This document shows positions 38,851 through 47,912 of a stretch of 64,000 bases of DNA, piece by piece. Numbering within the stretch: position 1 is the first letter of the stretch; the number at the start of each line of letters is the position of its first letter. This DNA comes from Arsukibacterium ikkense. Lineage in GTDB: Bacteria > Pseudomonadota > Gammaproteobacteria > Enterobacterales > Alteromonadaceae. The stretch lies in NCBI RefSeq assembly GCF_000987775.1, contig NZ_LAHO01000013.1, positions 106,953 through 170,952 on the forward strand, written 5' to 3'. The position numbers were made by a program, and so were the translations under genes. The notes under the pieces are model-generated. The model was not told the origin of the DNA. It saw only the letters and a program-made list of their open reading frames with translations, and made no database searches.

Positions 38851-39216
38851 TTATGGGGTGTTATCGGCTAAACCGGCAAAAACGTTAGCATCATTATCTG
38901 CATGCACATATTCTGGAAAGGTATACATGATTTTAGTGTCATGACTGAATTTAACATAACTTTCGCCCTGCTCCAGCAGCACAATGGCTATTGATGGTTG
39001 CATAATAAAACAAAAGGTAGTGGGTTTAAATTCAGCCAGCGCTTTGGCCATTTCGCGTAGTTGTTCGTTAATAGCAAGCCGCTGCGTTTCACTTTCATCT
39101 GTGCAAACATGAGCGGCTTGCAGCAAGGTTGCGGCTTGCTCTGCTTGTGCAGTAAAGGTAATACAGGCTAATACTGTTGCCAGGGCACAGTAACGACTTA
39201 TAGCGTGCATAGACAT
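38851..39216 (-). CDS. Secreted protein of unknown function
   Basis: Not recognised. A 121-residue protein with a signal peptide (about 1-25, TAQAEQ) and a small soluble domain with two cysteines (about residues 38 and 69). The FCFIMQPSIAIVLLEQGESYVKF segment suggests a small beta sheet. It begins upstream of the DUF3530 gene on the same strand (26-bp gap), so the two may be cotranscribed. Confidence 0.65.
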   Translation of the reverse strand: MSMHAISRYCALATVLACITFTAQAEQAATLLQAAHVCTDESETQRLAINEQLREMAKALAEFKPTTFCFIMQPSIAIVLLEQGESYVKFSHDTKIMYTFPEYVHADNDANVFAGLADNTP

Positions 39217-39277
39217 TTTGACTTCCTCAAACGGCTGTTAACCGACTAAAACTAGCAGGAAGCATACGCTGCGGCAA

Positions 39278-39308
39278 TAAAAAAACCGCCAGAGCTGGCG
39301 GTTTTTTT
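39278..39308 (-). terminator. Terminator of the OmpA-type gene
   Basis: ACCGCCAG-AG-CTGGCGGT (39285-39302) is flanked by A7 on the left, read as T7 on the minus strand, and by T7 on the right. It stops the OmpA transcript and could act on both strands. Confidence 0.9.
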
Positions 39309-39324
39309 GTTAAGCCTAAGAAAA

Positions 39325-40401
39325 TTAACGCAATACAGGCTCTTTTACTTTTGCCGTTACTTTGGCTTCAATCCGCTGGTTGGCGGCATGAGCGGCTGGC
39401 GTGTTACCTTGTACCCGTAACCGTGTTACACCGTAACCTACTGAGGTAATTCTAGATGCTTCTACACCCTGACTGGTCAGAATGTCCGCAACAGATTTTG
39501 CCCGACGCTCTGATAAGCGCATGTTGTAAGCCGGATTACCGATGTTCGACGCATGACCTTCAATCACGACTTTAGATTCCGGGAAGCGTTTCATAAAGGC
39601 GGCTAACTGAATCACTTCAGCTTGCTGATCCGCTGAAACTGCCGCTGAGTCAAAACCAAATTTCACTTCGATATCAACATCACCAACCCGCTGCATCTCT
39701 TCAGTGAACACAGTACAACCCTGCGCATCCACTTTATGTGCCGCTGGCGTGTTAGGGCAGCGATCAATATTATCTGGTACGCCATCACCGTCACTGTCTG
39801 CTACTGCAACAGGTTGAGCCGGTGCCGGAGCAGGAGCAGGAGCCGGAGTTGGCGCCGGGGCAGCTGCAGCACCAAAGATCCAAGTGGCACCAAGTTTAAT
39901 ACCTGCGTCATACCATGAGCCGTTATTGATACCTTCGTAGCGATTCGCTTCAGCATACAATGCCATATCATTGCTCAGAAAGTGACGGTAACCTACGCCA
40001 AGGTTTAACGCGTCGGAGGCAACATTACCTTCATAATGTTTCCAGCCACCCACAATATAAAAATTCGAATTGGTAAGATGATACATCGCATCCACACCAA
40101 AACGATCATTACCTACTTTGCCACCGGCTAATGAGTCCAGACGCTGTCTGGCATATTCAACCCGCACACCCCAGGTTTGGTTTACCCGGTAGCCTAATTC
40201 AGCACCAATACCCAGGCCATGTTCAACATTGTCCCAGGCAGCAGATAGTGATTTGTTTTCATGTGACCAGTAATATTCACCAAACAGTGAACCAAAAACT
40301 TTGCCTTCTAATTCAGCGGCAGAGGGTGACTGGGCAAATGCCTGGGTGCTGATAAACGGCAGCGCGGCCAGCACAGCAAGAGCAGTTAATTTGTATTTCA
40401 T
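39325..40401 (-). CDS. OmpA-family outer-membrane porin with TSP3 linker
   Basis: The ATG at 40401 is chosen (GGAG upstream, signal peptide MKYKLTALAVLAALPF directly after). The 358-residue product has an N-terminal 8-strand-type barrel (residues ~25-190), an Ala/Pro repeat linker (about 190-210), a calcium-type TSP3 repeat DSDGDGVPDNIDRCPNTP, and a C-terminal OmpA peptidoglycan-binding domain (VVIEGHASNIG, NMRLSERRAKSV, about 250-355). It tethers the outer membrane to the wall and may form pores. Monocistronic with its own terminator; the ~200-bp upstream region is A/T-rich, as expected for a strong promoter. Confidence 0.93.
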   Translation of the reverse strand: MKYKLTALAVLAALPFISTQAFAQSPSAAELEGKVFGSLFGEYYWSHENKSLSAAWDNVEHGLGIGAELGYRVNQTWGVRVEYARQRLDSLAGGKVGNDRFGVDAMYHLTNSNFYIVGGWKHYEGNVASDALNLGVGYRHFLSNDMALYAEANRYEGINNGSWYDAGIKLGATWIFGAAAAPAPTPAPAPAPAPAQPVAVADSDGDGVPDNIDRCPNTPAAHKVDAQGCTVFTEEMQRVGDVDIEVKFGFDSAAVSADQQAEVIQLAAFMKRFPESKVVIEGHASNIGNPAYNMRLSERRAKSVADILTSQGVEASRITSVGYGVTRLRVQGNTPAAHAANQRIEAKVTAKVKEPVLR

Positions 40402-40601
40402 CCATTTCTCCTTAGATTCATCCAGCAAAGCAACGGCAGGTACAGTTTTGCCCCACTATAGTTTTGCAATCTTTATTACAATTTGTTCTATTTTAAATTT
40501 GTTTTATAAAAATAGTACAATAATTTGTTATTTAGCAACCCGTTATTATGTGCATCATAAACCAGTTAACTGAATATGGGGTTAATATTTGTAAAAAGAA
40601 G

Positions 40602-41258
40602 TCAAAAAGGGCACTTTACAGAGAAAAAACGCGTTTCGCCGCTGGCAGGATGTTGCAACGATAATGTTGCAGCATGCAACTGCAATCTGTCTGCTGCAGC
40701 CAGGCTTGTCGGGTCGGCATAAAATTTATCACCTAGAATGGCATGGCCAAGCATCTGCATATGTACGCGCAGCTGATGTGAGCGGCCGGTAACCGGCGTT
40801 AAGGCTAACCGACTGCTTTGCTCGTCGCGGCTCAGCACCTGGTAGTGGGTAACCGACGCTTTACCTCGTTGATAACACACCATTTGTTTAGGCCGGTTTG
40901 GCCAGTCGCAAATTAGGGGTAAGCAAATGGTGCCGCTGTCGGCTGCAACCCGGCCGGCTACCCGGGCAATGTATTCTTTTTCTGTCTGACGCAATTGAAA
41001 CTGGCGGTTAAGCTGACGCTGGGCGTCGGCATGCAGCGCCAGCACCATCACGCCTGAGGTGGCCATATCCAGCCGATGGACGATGCGGGCAGTGGGATAC
41101 ACCAGTTTCACCCGGTACTCCAGGCTGTCACGATGCTGTTCCGCTTTGCCCGGCACTGATAACAAGCCACTGGGCTTATTCATCACCAGAATGTCGTTAT
41201 CCTGATAAATAATATCAAGGTAGGGCTGCAGGGGGGGCTGGTAATGAAATAGGCTCAT
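40602..41258 (-). CDS. rluA: 23S rRNA/tRNA pseudouridine synthase RluA
   Basis: A 218-residue dual-specificity pseudouridine synthase, modifying 23S rRNA U746 and tRNA U32 in E. coli. The catalytic Asp lies in RIVHRLDMATSG (about residue 65) and the domain continues with SRLALTPVTGRSHQLRVHM. There is no S4 domain, as is normal for RluA. Encoded 1 bp downstream of rapA on the same strand, the neighbour found in many gammaproteobacteria. Confidence 0.95.
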   Translation of the reverse strand: MSLFHYQPPLQPYLDIIYQDNDILVMNKPSGLLSVPGKAEQHRDSLEYRVKLVYPTARIVHRLDMATSGVMVLALHADAQRQLNRQFQLRQTEKEYIARVAGRVAADSGTICLPLICDWPNRPKQMVCYQRGKASVTHYQVLSRDEQSSRLALTPVTGRSHQLRVHMQMLGHAILGDKFYADPTSLAAADRLQLHAATLSLQHPASGETRFFSVKCPF

Positions 41259-41259
41259 T

Positions 41260-44169
41260 CTAGTCGTGGCTCACCACGATAACCCGCAAGGCATCCAGCT
41301 TTAAGCGCGCTTTGCCAATATAGTCAGTTAGCTGTTGCTGCTGACTGGCCAGCATGTCAATTTCCTGCGCACGGATTAACGGATTAACTTGTCTGAGCGC
41401 CGTCAGCCGTTGTTGTTCTTGCGTCAGGCTATGCTGCATTTTATGCAGTGCAGCCTGACGCAGTTCCGCCAGTTGCTGCAGAGCTGCCGTTTCGCAATTG
41501 CCTAATAACGGGTGAATCAGTGTTTGCAAGGCGTTAACCAATTTACTTGCCGTTTGTCTGCCAACCGGTTTAAGCTGGCGGTTAAAGTGATCAAAGGGCA
41601 CTTTGGCGGCTAAATCTTTGCCTGTTTTATCTACCAGCAGCCTGACAGGCGTGCTGGGCAAATAACGGCCAATCTGCAGCCCGGCGGGGGCGCTTACCTC
41701 GACGATATAAATTAACTCAATAAAGTAACTACCCACAGGTAAGGCTTTGTTGGGCAGCAAAGCGACCCCGGTGTTGCCTAAATTATCATTTAACAAAATA
41801 TCCAGGGTGCCGGTAACCATCGGGTGATCCCAGCTTAGAAACTGAATATCTTCCTGCGCCAGGGCGGTGTTGCGATCAAAGGTCACGGTAACGCCTTCGT
41901 CTGCCAGACCCGGGTATGCGCAGCGCAAGTGCTCGGCCGGAGTCAGTACCATACTGGTGTCAGAGCGGTCTTCCTGATTCACACCCAACAAATCCCAGGC
42001 TTGAAACATAAACATCGGCAGCTGGACATCGGCATCCATTTTAGCAATGTCTGCAGCCAGTAACCGGGCCCGCTCGCCACCAGCAGAATTCAGTTCCAGT
42101 AGTTTGTCACGGCCTTGTTCCAGTTGTTGTTGCAACTGCTGATGCCGCTGTTGGCTCTGCGTTATCAGCTGCGCTTCCGCCGCTGTATCAGGCTGAGAGG
42201 CAGAGAGTAACGCCAGCAAGGCGGGTGCATCCTGCTCATAGACAACCCGGCCGGTCTGGCAGGTATGCGCAAACGCATTCAGGCTTTGCTGATACCAGTT
42301 CAATAATACCTGCTGCGCACTGTTATCAAAATATGGAATATGAATTTGAATATCATGTTGCTGGCCTATCCGGTCCAGCCGGCCAATCCGCTGTTCCAGT
42401 AAATCCGGATTCAATGGTAAATCAAACAACACCAAATGCCGGGCAAACTGAAAATTACGCCCTTCGCTGCCAATTTCAGAACAAACCAATACCTGAGCAC
42501 TGTAATCCTCTTGCGAAAAATAAGCTGCGGCTTTGTCACGTTCCATGATAGACATGCCTTCATGAAATACTGCAGCCCGGATCCCCTCTTTTTGCCTCAG
42601 TGCTTCTTCTAATGCCAGGGCTGTGGCTGCGGCGGCGCAGATCACCAGGAATTTAGCCGGTTTATGTTGTTTAAGTAAGGTGGTTAAATAATCGATACGG
42701 GGATCAAACTGCCACCATTGACTGGCGCTGCCTTCAAACGCCTGAAAAACCTGCTCGGGAAACAAATTCGCCTGGACCCGTGCTGCCACCGGGCTGTTTT
42801 TATTCAGGTTGTGATGCACTTTGAGAGCATTCTGGTATTGCTCTGGCATCGCCAGCGCAACCGGCAAGGCATGACGCAACGGAAACCCCTTGATACTGGC
42901 ACGGCTGTTGCGAAATAGAATCCGGCCGGTGCCATGGCGATCCAGTAGTTTGGCTAATAATTGTTGTCTGGCCTGTGCTGCGGCATCGGTTTGGCCGGAC
43001 TGCGACAATAACGTCAGTTCGGTGCTGATATCGGCGTCGCTGATTAGCTGTCGCAGCTCCTCTGCCAGTGTCGCTGATAGTGCTGTTGCACTGAGCAGCT
43101 GGTTGGCGGTGTTGGCAATCTGTTGGTAACGCTGTTCTTCATCGACAAAGGCCTGATAATCAAAGAACCGGTCTGGGTCTAGTAAGCGCAAGCGGGCAAA
43201 ATGACTTTGGTGGCCCAGCTGATCCGGGGTTGCTGTCAGTAAAATGACGCCGGCGGTGTCCTGGGCCAGGCTTTCAATGCAGCGATATTCCTTGCTGGCA
43301 TGTTCGGCTGACCAGGCCAGATGATGCGCTTCATCTACTACCAGTAAATCCCAGTCGCTGCTTTGTGCCTGCTCCAGCCATTGTTTGTTGCTGCTGATAA
43401 ACTCCAGACTACAGAGTACCAGCTGCGCCGTGTCAAACGGGTTGCTGACATCCAATTGCGACTGCTGGCAACGCTCTTCGTCAAAAACCGAAAAATGCAG
43501 GTTAAAGCGACGTAGCATTTCGACCAGCCACTGATGTTGCAATGATTCCGGCACCACGATCAGTACTCTGCTGGCGAGGCCACACAGCAGCTGCTGGTGA
43601 ATAATCAGGCCGGCTTCAATCGTTTTACCCAGACCCACTTCATCCGCCAGCAGCACCCTCGGTGCGTGCCTGCTGGCTACTTCCTCAGCAATATAAAGCT
43701 GATGCGGGATCAGGCTCATCCGCGCGCCTTGCAAGCCGCGTAAGGCGCTTTGCTGTAAACGATGTTGCTGCTGCCAGGCTTGATAGCGCAGGGTAAAATG
43801 ATCAAAGCGGTCAATTTGACCGGCAAACAAACGATCCTGCGGCTTATTGAAGCTGATAAAATGATCCAGAAAGGTTTCTTTTAGCTCAGTTTTCTCACCA
43901 TTATCGGTACGAGTGCCGCTGTATACCAAATTACTATGCGATTCTGCAATGGCAGTGACCAGCAGACTGAAACCGTCAGCACTTTTTATTTCGTCACCAA
44001 TATTAAAGGTCACCCGGGTCAGGGGAGCTTCCGCCTGCGCATATTGGCGGGTTTCGCCAGTAGCAGGAAACAACACTGTCAACATCCGACCCTCGATAGC
44101 GACCAAAGTACCTAGACCCAGGTCTGATTCTGTATCGCTGATCCAGCGTTGTCCCAAAGCAAAATTCAT
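41260..44169 (-). CDS. rapA: RNA polymerase-associated ATPase RapA
   Basis: A 969-residue Swi2/Snf2-type ATPase that binds RNA polymerase and recycles it. It shows an N-terminal Tudor-like domain, LLADEVGLGKTIEAG (Walker A), VVDEAHHLAW (DEAH box), LLTATP, and GSEGRNFQFARHLVLFDLP plus QRIGRLDRIGQ in the second helicase lobe. The ATG at 44169 (MNFALGQRWISDTESDLGLGT) aligns with the E. coli start; the frame is open to 44229, but that extension lacks family match. No strong ribosome site is seen at either. Confidence 0.97.
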   Translation of the reverse strand: MNFALGQRWISDTESDLGLGTLVAIEGRMLTVLFPATGETRQYAQAEAPLTRVTFNIGDEIKSADGFSLLVTAIAESHSNLVYSGTRTDNGEKTELKETFLDHFISFNKPQDRLFAGQIDRFDHFTLRYQAWQQQHRLQQSALRGLQGARMSLIPHQLYIAEEVASRHAPRVLLADEVGLGKTIEAGLIIHQQLLCGLASRVLIVVPESLQHQWLVEMLRRFNLHFSVFDEERCQQSQLDVSNPFDTAQLVLCSLEFISSNKQWLEQAQSSDWDLLVVDEAHHLAWSAEHASKEYRCIESLAQDTAGVILLTATPDQLGHQSHFARLRLLDPDRFFDYQAFVDEEQRYQQIANTANQLLSATALSATLAEELRQLISDADISTELTLLSQSGQTDAAAQARQQLLAKLLDRHGTGRILFRNSRASIKGFPLRHALPVALAMPEQYQNALKVHHNLNKNSPVAARVQANLFPEQVFQAFEGSASQWWQFDPRIDYLTTLLKQHKPAKFLVICAAAATALALEEALRQKEGIRAAVFHEGMSIMERDKAAAYFSQEDYSAQVLVCSEIGSEGRNFQFARHLVLFDLPLNPDLLEQRIGRLDRIGQQHDIQIHIPYFDNSAQQVLLNWYQQSLNAFAHTCQTGRVVYEQDAPALLALLSASQPDTAAEAQLITQSQQRHQQLQQQLEQGRDKLLELNSAGGERARLLAADIAKMDADVQLPMFMFQAWDLLGVNQEDRSDTSMVLTPAEHLRCAYPGLADEGVTVTFDRNTALAQEDIQFLSWDHPMVTGTLDILLNDNLGNTGVALLPNKALPVGSYFIELIYIVEVSAPAGLQIGRYLPSTPVRLLVDKTGKDLAAKVPFDHFNRQLKPVGRQTASKLVNALQTLIHPLLGNCETAALQQLAELRQAALHKMQHSLTQEQQRLTALRQVNPLIRAQEIDMLASQQQQLTDYIGKARLKLDALRVIVVSHD

Positions 44170-44343
44170 ATTACGGCTACCATCATAAAATCGGGGCGCC
44201 ATGGTACTAGTAAATCGAAAAAACTGCATCTGCCATGGCGTTTTATTTTAGCGTTAATTGTTTGTCATGCTGCTGTCATTATAGTGCCGCACAGTGGTTT
44301 GGCTGTCAGTTTACCATTTTATTCGATTATTCAGCGCTAAGCG

Positions 44344-44360
44344 GCATAGTTGCACTATGC
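44344..44360. repeat. GCATAG palindrome, second copy
   Basis: GCATAGTTGCACTATGC matches the central hairpin at 20948-20964 in 15 of 17 bases, including identical 6-bp arms. It lies in the divergent rapA/phoH intergenic region, extended by CTAAGC/TTAG arms on each side. Confidence 0.4.
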
Positions 44361-44435
44361 TTAGTGAAGCAAGCCTGAGCTGGAACCGGTAACTCTGGCA
44401 ACAGGTTAATCTTGTCTCGTTTGAAGGAGCTGCGT

Positions 44436-45827
44436 ATGGCGCGAAAAAAAAGCAAAGAGAAAAAAATCTATGTATTAGACACGAATATTCTGCTGCATGA
44501 ACCCTTCGCCTTTTTAAACTTTGAAGAACACGATGTCGTTATCCCGATGACGGTACTCGAAGAGCTGGACCACATTAAAGACCGTAATAAAGACGTCAGC
44601 CGGGATGCCAGGGTTGCTATCCGTGCGCTGGAAGATATCTTGCGCGACGCCTCTCCCGAGCAAATGCTGCAAGGGGTCGCTTTACCCCGTCAGAATGAAC
44701 AGTTAGGCGGTGGCCATCTGTTTATTATTAACGACCACCATATTAAAGATGAAATCCCCGGTTTACCTGGTGGCGAGAACGATCATTTAATTATTAATAC
44801 GGCCTTGTATCTGCAGCGCGAAAAAGGCCCGGTAAAAGTCATACTGGTGACCAAAGATATCAATATGCGCCTGAAAGCCAAAGGCGCCGGTTTGAAACAA
44901 GTAGAAGATTATCGTACCGATCAGCTGATTGACGACGTGCGCTTTTTATATAAAGGCTATTTCAAATTCAGTGGCGAATTCTGGAGCCAGATTGGCGAGT
45001 GTCGCAGTGAAAATGAAGGCCGTGACACGGTGCATTATGTCAGTCGCAAATTATTACCCAATGCTTACATCAATGAATACCTGATAGATGAAGCTGAAAC
45101 CTTTGCCGGCCGGGTGCTGGCGGTTACTGAGCAGGAAATTAAGATTCTCGACTTTGGTTATGAGCGGCTGATGCATCGGCATGCCTGGGGTATTCACCCG
45201 AAGAATATCTATCAGGCGATGGCCATGCAAGCGCTGCTCGATCCACAAATGGACCTGGTTATCCTGACCGGACCAGCCGGTTGCGGTAAGACACTGATTG
45301 CACTGGCTGCAGCACTGGAGCTGGTAATAGAAAAGGGCCAGTATGACAAAGTTATCGTTACCAGAAATACTCCGGAAATTGCTGAATCAATAGGCTTTTT
45401 GCCTGGTACCGAGGAAGAGAAAATGGCACCCTGGTTAGCGGCGATTACCGATTCATTAGAAGTGCTGCATAAAACCGATGAGCATCCGCACGCCAGTGTT
45501 AATTACATCATGGAAAAAGCCAATATCCAGTTCAAGTCGGTTAACTTTATGCGGGGTCGCAGCATTCAGAACGCCATTGTTATTCTGGATGAGTGCCAAA
45601 ACCTCAGTGCGGCACAGTTAAAAACTATTATTACCCGCTGTGGTGAAGGAACAAAATTGATTTGTTCTGGCAATTTGTCGCAAATTGACAGTAATTATCT
45701 GACCGCGGTAACCTCAGGTTTAACCTATATTGTTGAGCGGTTTAAAAACTTTGAAGGCAGCACCACCATTAACCTCAATGGTGTTGTTCGCAGCAGGCTG
45801 GCGTCTTTTGCTGAGGCCAATCTGTAG
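44436..45827 (+). CDS. PhoH family protein with N-terminal PIN domain
   Basis: The ATG at 44436 (MARKKSKEKK) has AAGGAG at good spacing. The 463-residue protein joins a PIN-type RNase domain (IYVLDTNILLHEPFAF with acidic metal ligands, residues ~11-140) to a PhoH ATPase domain (GPAGCGKTLIALAAAL, Walker A; VILDECQN, Walker B). PhoH2-like proteins of this architecture act as RNA helicase-nucleases in other bacteria; the cellular role here is unknown. Cytoplasmic. A terminator follows. Confidence 0.93.
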   Translation: MARKKSKEKKIYVLDTNILLHEPFAFLNFEEHDVVIPMTVLEELDHIKDRNKDVSRDARVAIRALEDILRDASPEQMLQGVALPRQNEQLGGGHLFIINDHHIKDEIPGLPGGENDHLIINTALYLQREKGPVKVILVTKDINMRLKAKGAGLKQVEDYRTDQLIDDVRFLYKGYFKFSGEFWSQIGECRSENEGRDTVHYVSRKLLPNAYINEYLIDEAETFAGRVLAVTEQEIKILDFGYERLMHRHAWGIHPKNIYQAMAMQALLDPQMDLVILTGPAGCGKTLIALAAALELVIEKGQYDKVIVTRNTPEIAESIGFLPGTEEEKMAPWLAAITDSLEVLHKTDEHPHASVNYIMEKANIQFKSVNFMRGRSIQNAIVILDECQNLSAAQLKTIITRCGEGTKLICSGNLSQIDSNYLTAVTSGLTYIVERFKNFEGSTTINLNGVVRSRLASFAEANL

Positions 45828-45835
45828 GTTGCAGG

Positions 45836-45873
45836 CAGCAGCCGGCAAAAAAGCGGGCTGCTGTTGTTTGCTT
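45836..45873 (+). terminator. Probable terminator after the phoH-like gene
   Basis: CAGCAGCC (45836-45843) pairs with GGCTGCTG (45856-45863) across a 12-nt A-rich loop, followed by TTGTTTGCTT. The T tract is interrupted. Confidence 0.55.
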
Positions 45874-45931
45874 ATCGCTAAAAATAGTCTAGGATTTGCC
45901 AAACAAAAAAAGCGCAGTGCAAAGGAGTTGC

Positions 45932-46996
45932 ATGTCCAGTCCGGCTTACATCATTTATACCCGATCAGTCCAGTTTGTATCGCTGCTAATACTCCTGCTC
46001 AGTTTTAGTGCCGCACTTATGCTGTTTTTATTACAAGTTAACTCTGGTATGAAACATAACCAGCAACAGCTGGCCATGTTTGCTCAGCAAATCGATGCTC
46101 AGGTGTTACCTGCTCTGCAATTTGCTGAGACCATAAAACAACGGGCACAACAAGCCAGTGTGGAAGACAGTAATAATACTTATGAGCTTCCCTTATTGTC
46201 GCTGACCACCAGCGACCTGATGGTGCATCAACTGACGCTCAGTAATGACCCTCTGGCATACGAGCTGCAAATGCTGGCCAGGTTACAGCCCTATTTTGAT
46301 ATTGCGCCCGCCAGCCTTAGTCTGGTTAAGCACCTGTATTATGTGTCTGAGCAGGGCTTTGCCTACAACGGCAAACCAAGATGGTCGGATTATATTGTGG
46401 AGCAACTGCAGGTGTGGTTGCAGCGTTATGGCCGTAAAGAAAGTAGTTTTGATCGCAATCCGGTATTCTACCGGGATTTTATGCAAGAACAGGCGGCAAT
46501 GAGTGTGCCTTTATTTATCAACGAGCGCAGAGTGGGCCGGTTTGTGCTGGCGTTGGAGTTAGCGCCTTTGTTAACTAATCTGGCAAAAAACAATCCAGAG
46601 CGTCATTTCTTACTACTGGATCAGGCCGGCGAAATCATTGCCAGCTCCCGTTTGATTGACGCAGATATGCTGAACCAATATCAGCTGCAAATACAACGCT
46701 TAACCGGTTTGCCCTGGTCACTGGCCATCATTGATAAAAACGGTGGGGCAGCCAGCATCGGTATGGGTAAATTTTTCCTGTATTGGCTCAGTTATGCCAG
46801 CGTGATGCTAGTGCTGGCCTGGCAGATAGCCAGACGCTATAAACGAAAAATTGTTGGGCCACTGCAACGTTTATCGGTGCATGTTGATCGGCTGGCGACA
46901 GGCCAGCCCGGCGTCAGCCGGATCCCTGATGGTTGGCAGGGCCTGTTTGACCGCATCAGCCAACTTAAAACAGACGATAAGCAAAAAACTGATTAA
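45932..46996 (+). CDS. Two-TM sensor-like protein with HAMP remnant and no output domain
   Basis: The ATG at 45932 (MSSPAYIIYTRS) has AAAGGAG upstream. The 354-residue protein has TM1 (~14-35), a ~240-residue periplasmic sensor-like domain, TM2 (~281-297) and a short HAMP-like helix (KRKIVGPLQRLSVHVDRLATGQ). It then stops without kinase, GGDEF or methyl-accepting domain. The stretch HLYYVSEQGFAYNGKPRWSD recalls the periplasmic part of Rcs-type hybrid kinases, but similarity is only by eye. It could act through a partner. Its last 32 bases overlap the convergent transglutaminase-like gene. Confidence 0.7.
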   Translation: MSSPAYIIYTRSVQFVSLLILLLSFSAALMLFLLQVNSGMKHNQQQLAMFAQQIDAQVLPALQFAETIKQRAQQASVEDSNNTYELPLLSLTTSDLMVHQLTLSNDPLAYELQMLARLQPYFDIAPASLSLVKHLYYVSEQGFAYNGKPRWSDYIVEQLQVWLQRYGRKESSFDRNPVFYRDFMQEQAAMSVPLFINERRVGRFVLALELAPLLTNLAKNNPERHFLLLDQAGEIIASSRLIDADMLNQYQLQIQRLTGLPWSLAIIDKNGGAASIGMGKFFLYWLSYASVMLVLAWQIARRYKRKIVGPLQRLSVHVDRLATGQPGVSRIPDGWQGLFDRISQLKTDDKQKTD

Positions 46997-47912
46997 AAAT
47001 GTACAGCTGCAGCGGTGTTGCAACGGCGCCAAGGCCAGGCTGTCGTGGGTCAGACGGGTCCAGTACCAGATATGTGGTGCCTTCCAGGTTAACCGTTAAT
47101 TCATCAGGGCCGGCGGCGATGGCCAGCGCTAGTAACGTGTGCTCTGGCAGATACAGTATTGCCTGCTTAATATGAGGTAAGCTGCTGCGCAGCAACGTTG
47201 CCAGCAGCACGACATTGCTGGCACTGTCGCCATAATGTTCAGCCAGCAAGGTGAGTGGTGGCTTAAAGTAGCGGCCATATTCGCGTTGTGCTGTGGGATG
47301 CGGCGGAATTTGTTGCAGCCAGGTCAGCAAAAATTGCACAAACTGGCGCTGATTGCCCGCCAGCAGTTCGCTATGCAGCGCCGCTGTTAATGGCCTAATA
47401 TCTGTCAGGCTTTGTTCGACGATGCTGACATGATCGACGGTGATTTGTTGACGGTTATCCGGCAACTGTAACAACTGGTAACCGGCGGCTTTCAATTGGT
47501 GCTGCTGATACTCAGTGCGAAAAGCCAGTAGCTGTTGTCGCAATTGTTGTTGTGCTGTATTGGCCTGGTTAGGCATTTGCTGGCTGGGCCGTTGTGCGCT
47601 GACCAGCTGGAAATTGGTCAGGTCGCGACCAGGACCCGGCGTTAAACGATAAGGGCCAGCCGCGCGCGCTTGTTGCTGCAATTCGGCCCAAACCTGTTGC
47701 GCCATCACCTCGGGTACATAGACTTGCACCAGGTTACTGTTGCGCCGAATACTGCTGTGGCTAAACGAGAATTGCAGTTTGACCTCGCGTTCCAGCGCCA
47801 TAAAGTGATAGCTGTACTGGCGCTGATCACCGGCATTTTGCTGCTGTACACTCAGAGGCCGGGCTTGCAGGGCCAGAGGTAACAGCAGTAGCAACATATA
47901 GCATTTAGCCAA
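46965..47912 (-). CDS. Transglutaminase-like secreted protein with Cys-to-Ser change
   Basis: A 315-residue protein with a signal peptide (~1-17). The C-terminal half has the layout of bacterial transglutaminase-like proteases: FVQFLLTWLQQIP, then LLAEHYGDSASNVVLLATLLRS, YLPEHTLLAL and YLVLDPSDP. Cys-His-Asp would be at 230, 258 and 285, but position 230 is Ser, so the enzyme is probably inactive or a binder. The middle (~105-145) is Gln-rich and helical. It overlaps by 8 bp the choice-of-anchor H gene upstream, implying coupled expression. No closer family is recognised. Confidence 0.65.
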   Translation of the reverse strand: MAKCYMLLLLLPLALQARPLSVQQQNAGDQRQYSYHFMALEREVKLQFSFSHSSIRRNSNLVQVYVPEVMAQQVWAELQQQARAAGPYRLTPGPGRDLTNFQLVSAQRPSQQMPNQANTAQQQLRQQLLAFRTEYQQHQLKAAGYQLLQLPDNRQQITVDHVSIVEQSLTDIRPLTAALHSELLAGNQRQFVQFLLTWLQQIPPHPTAQREYGRYFKPPLTLLAEHYGDSASNVVLLATLLRSSLPHIKQAILYLPEHTLLALAIAAGPDELTVNLEGTTYLVLDPSDPRQPGLGAVATPLQLYIFNQFFAYRLF

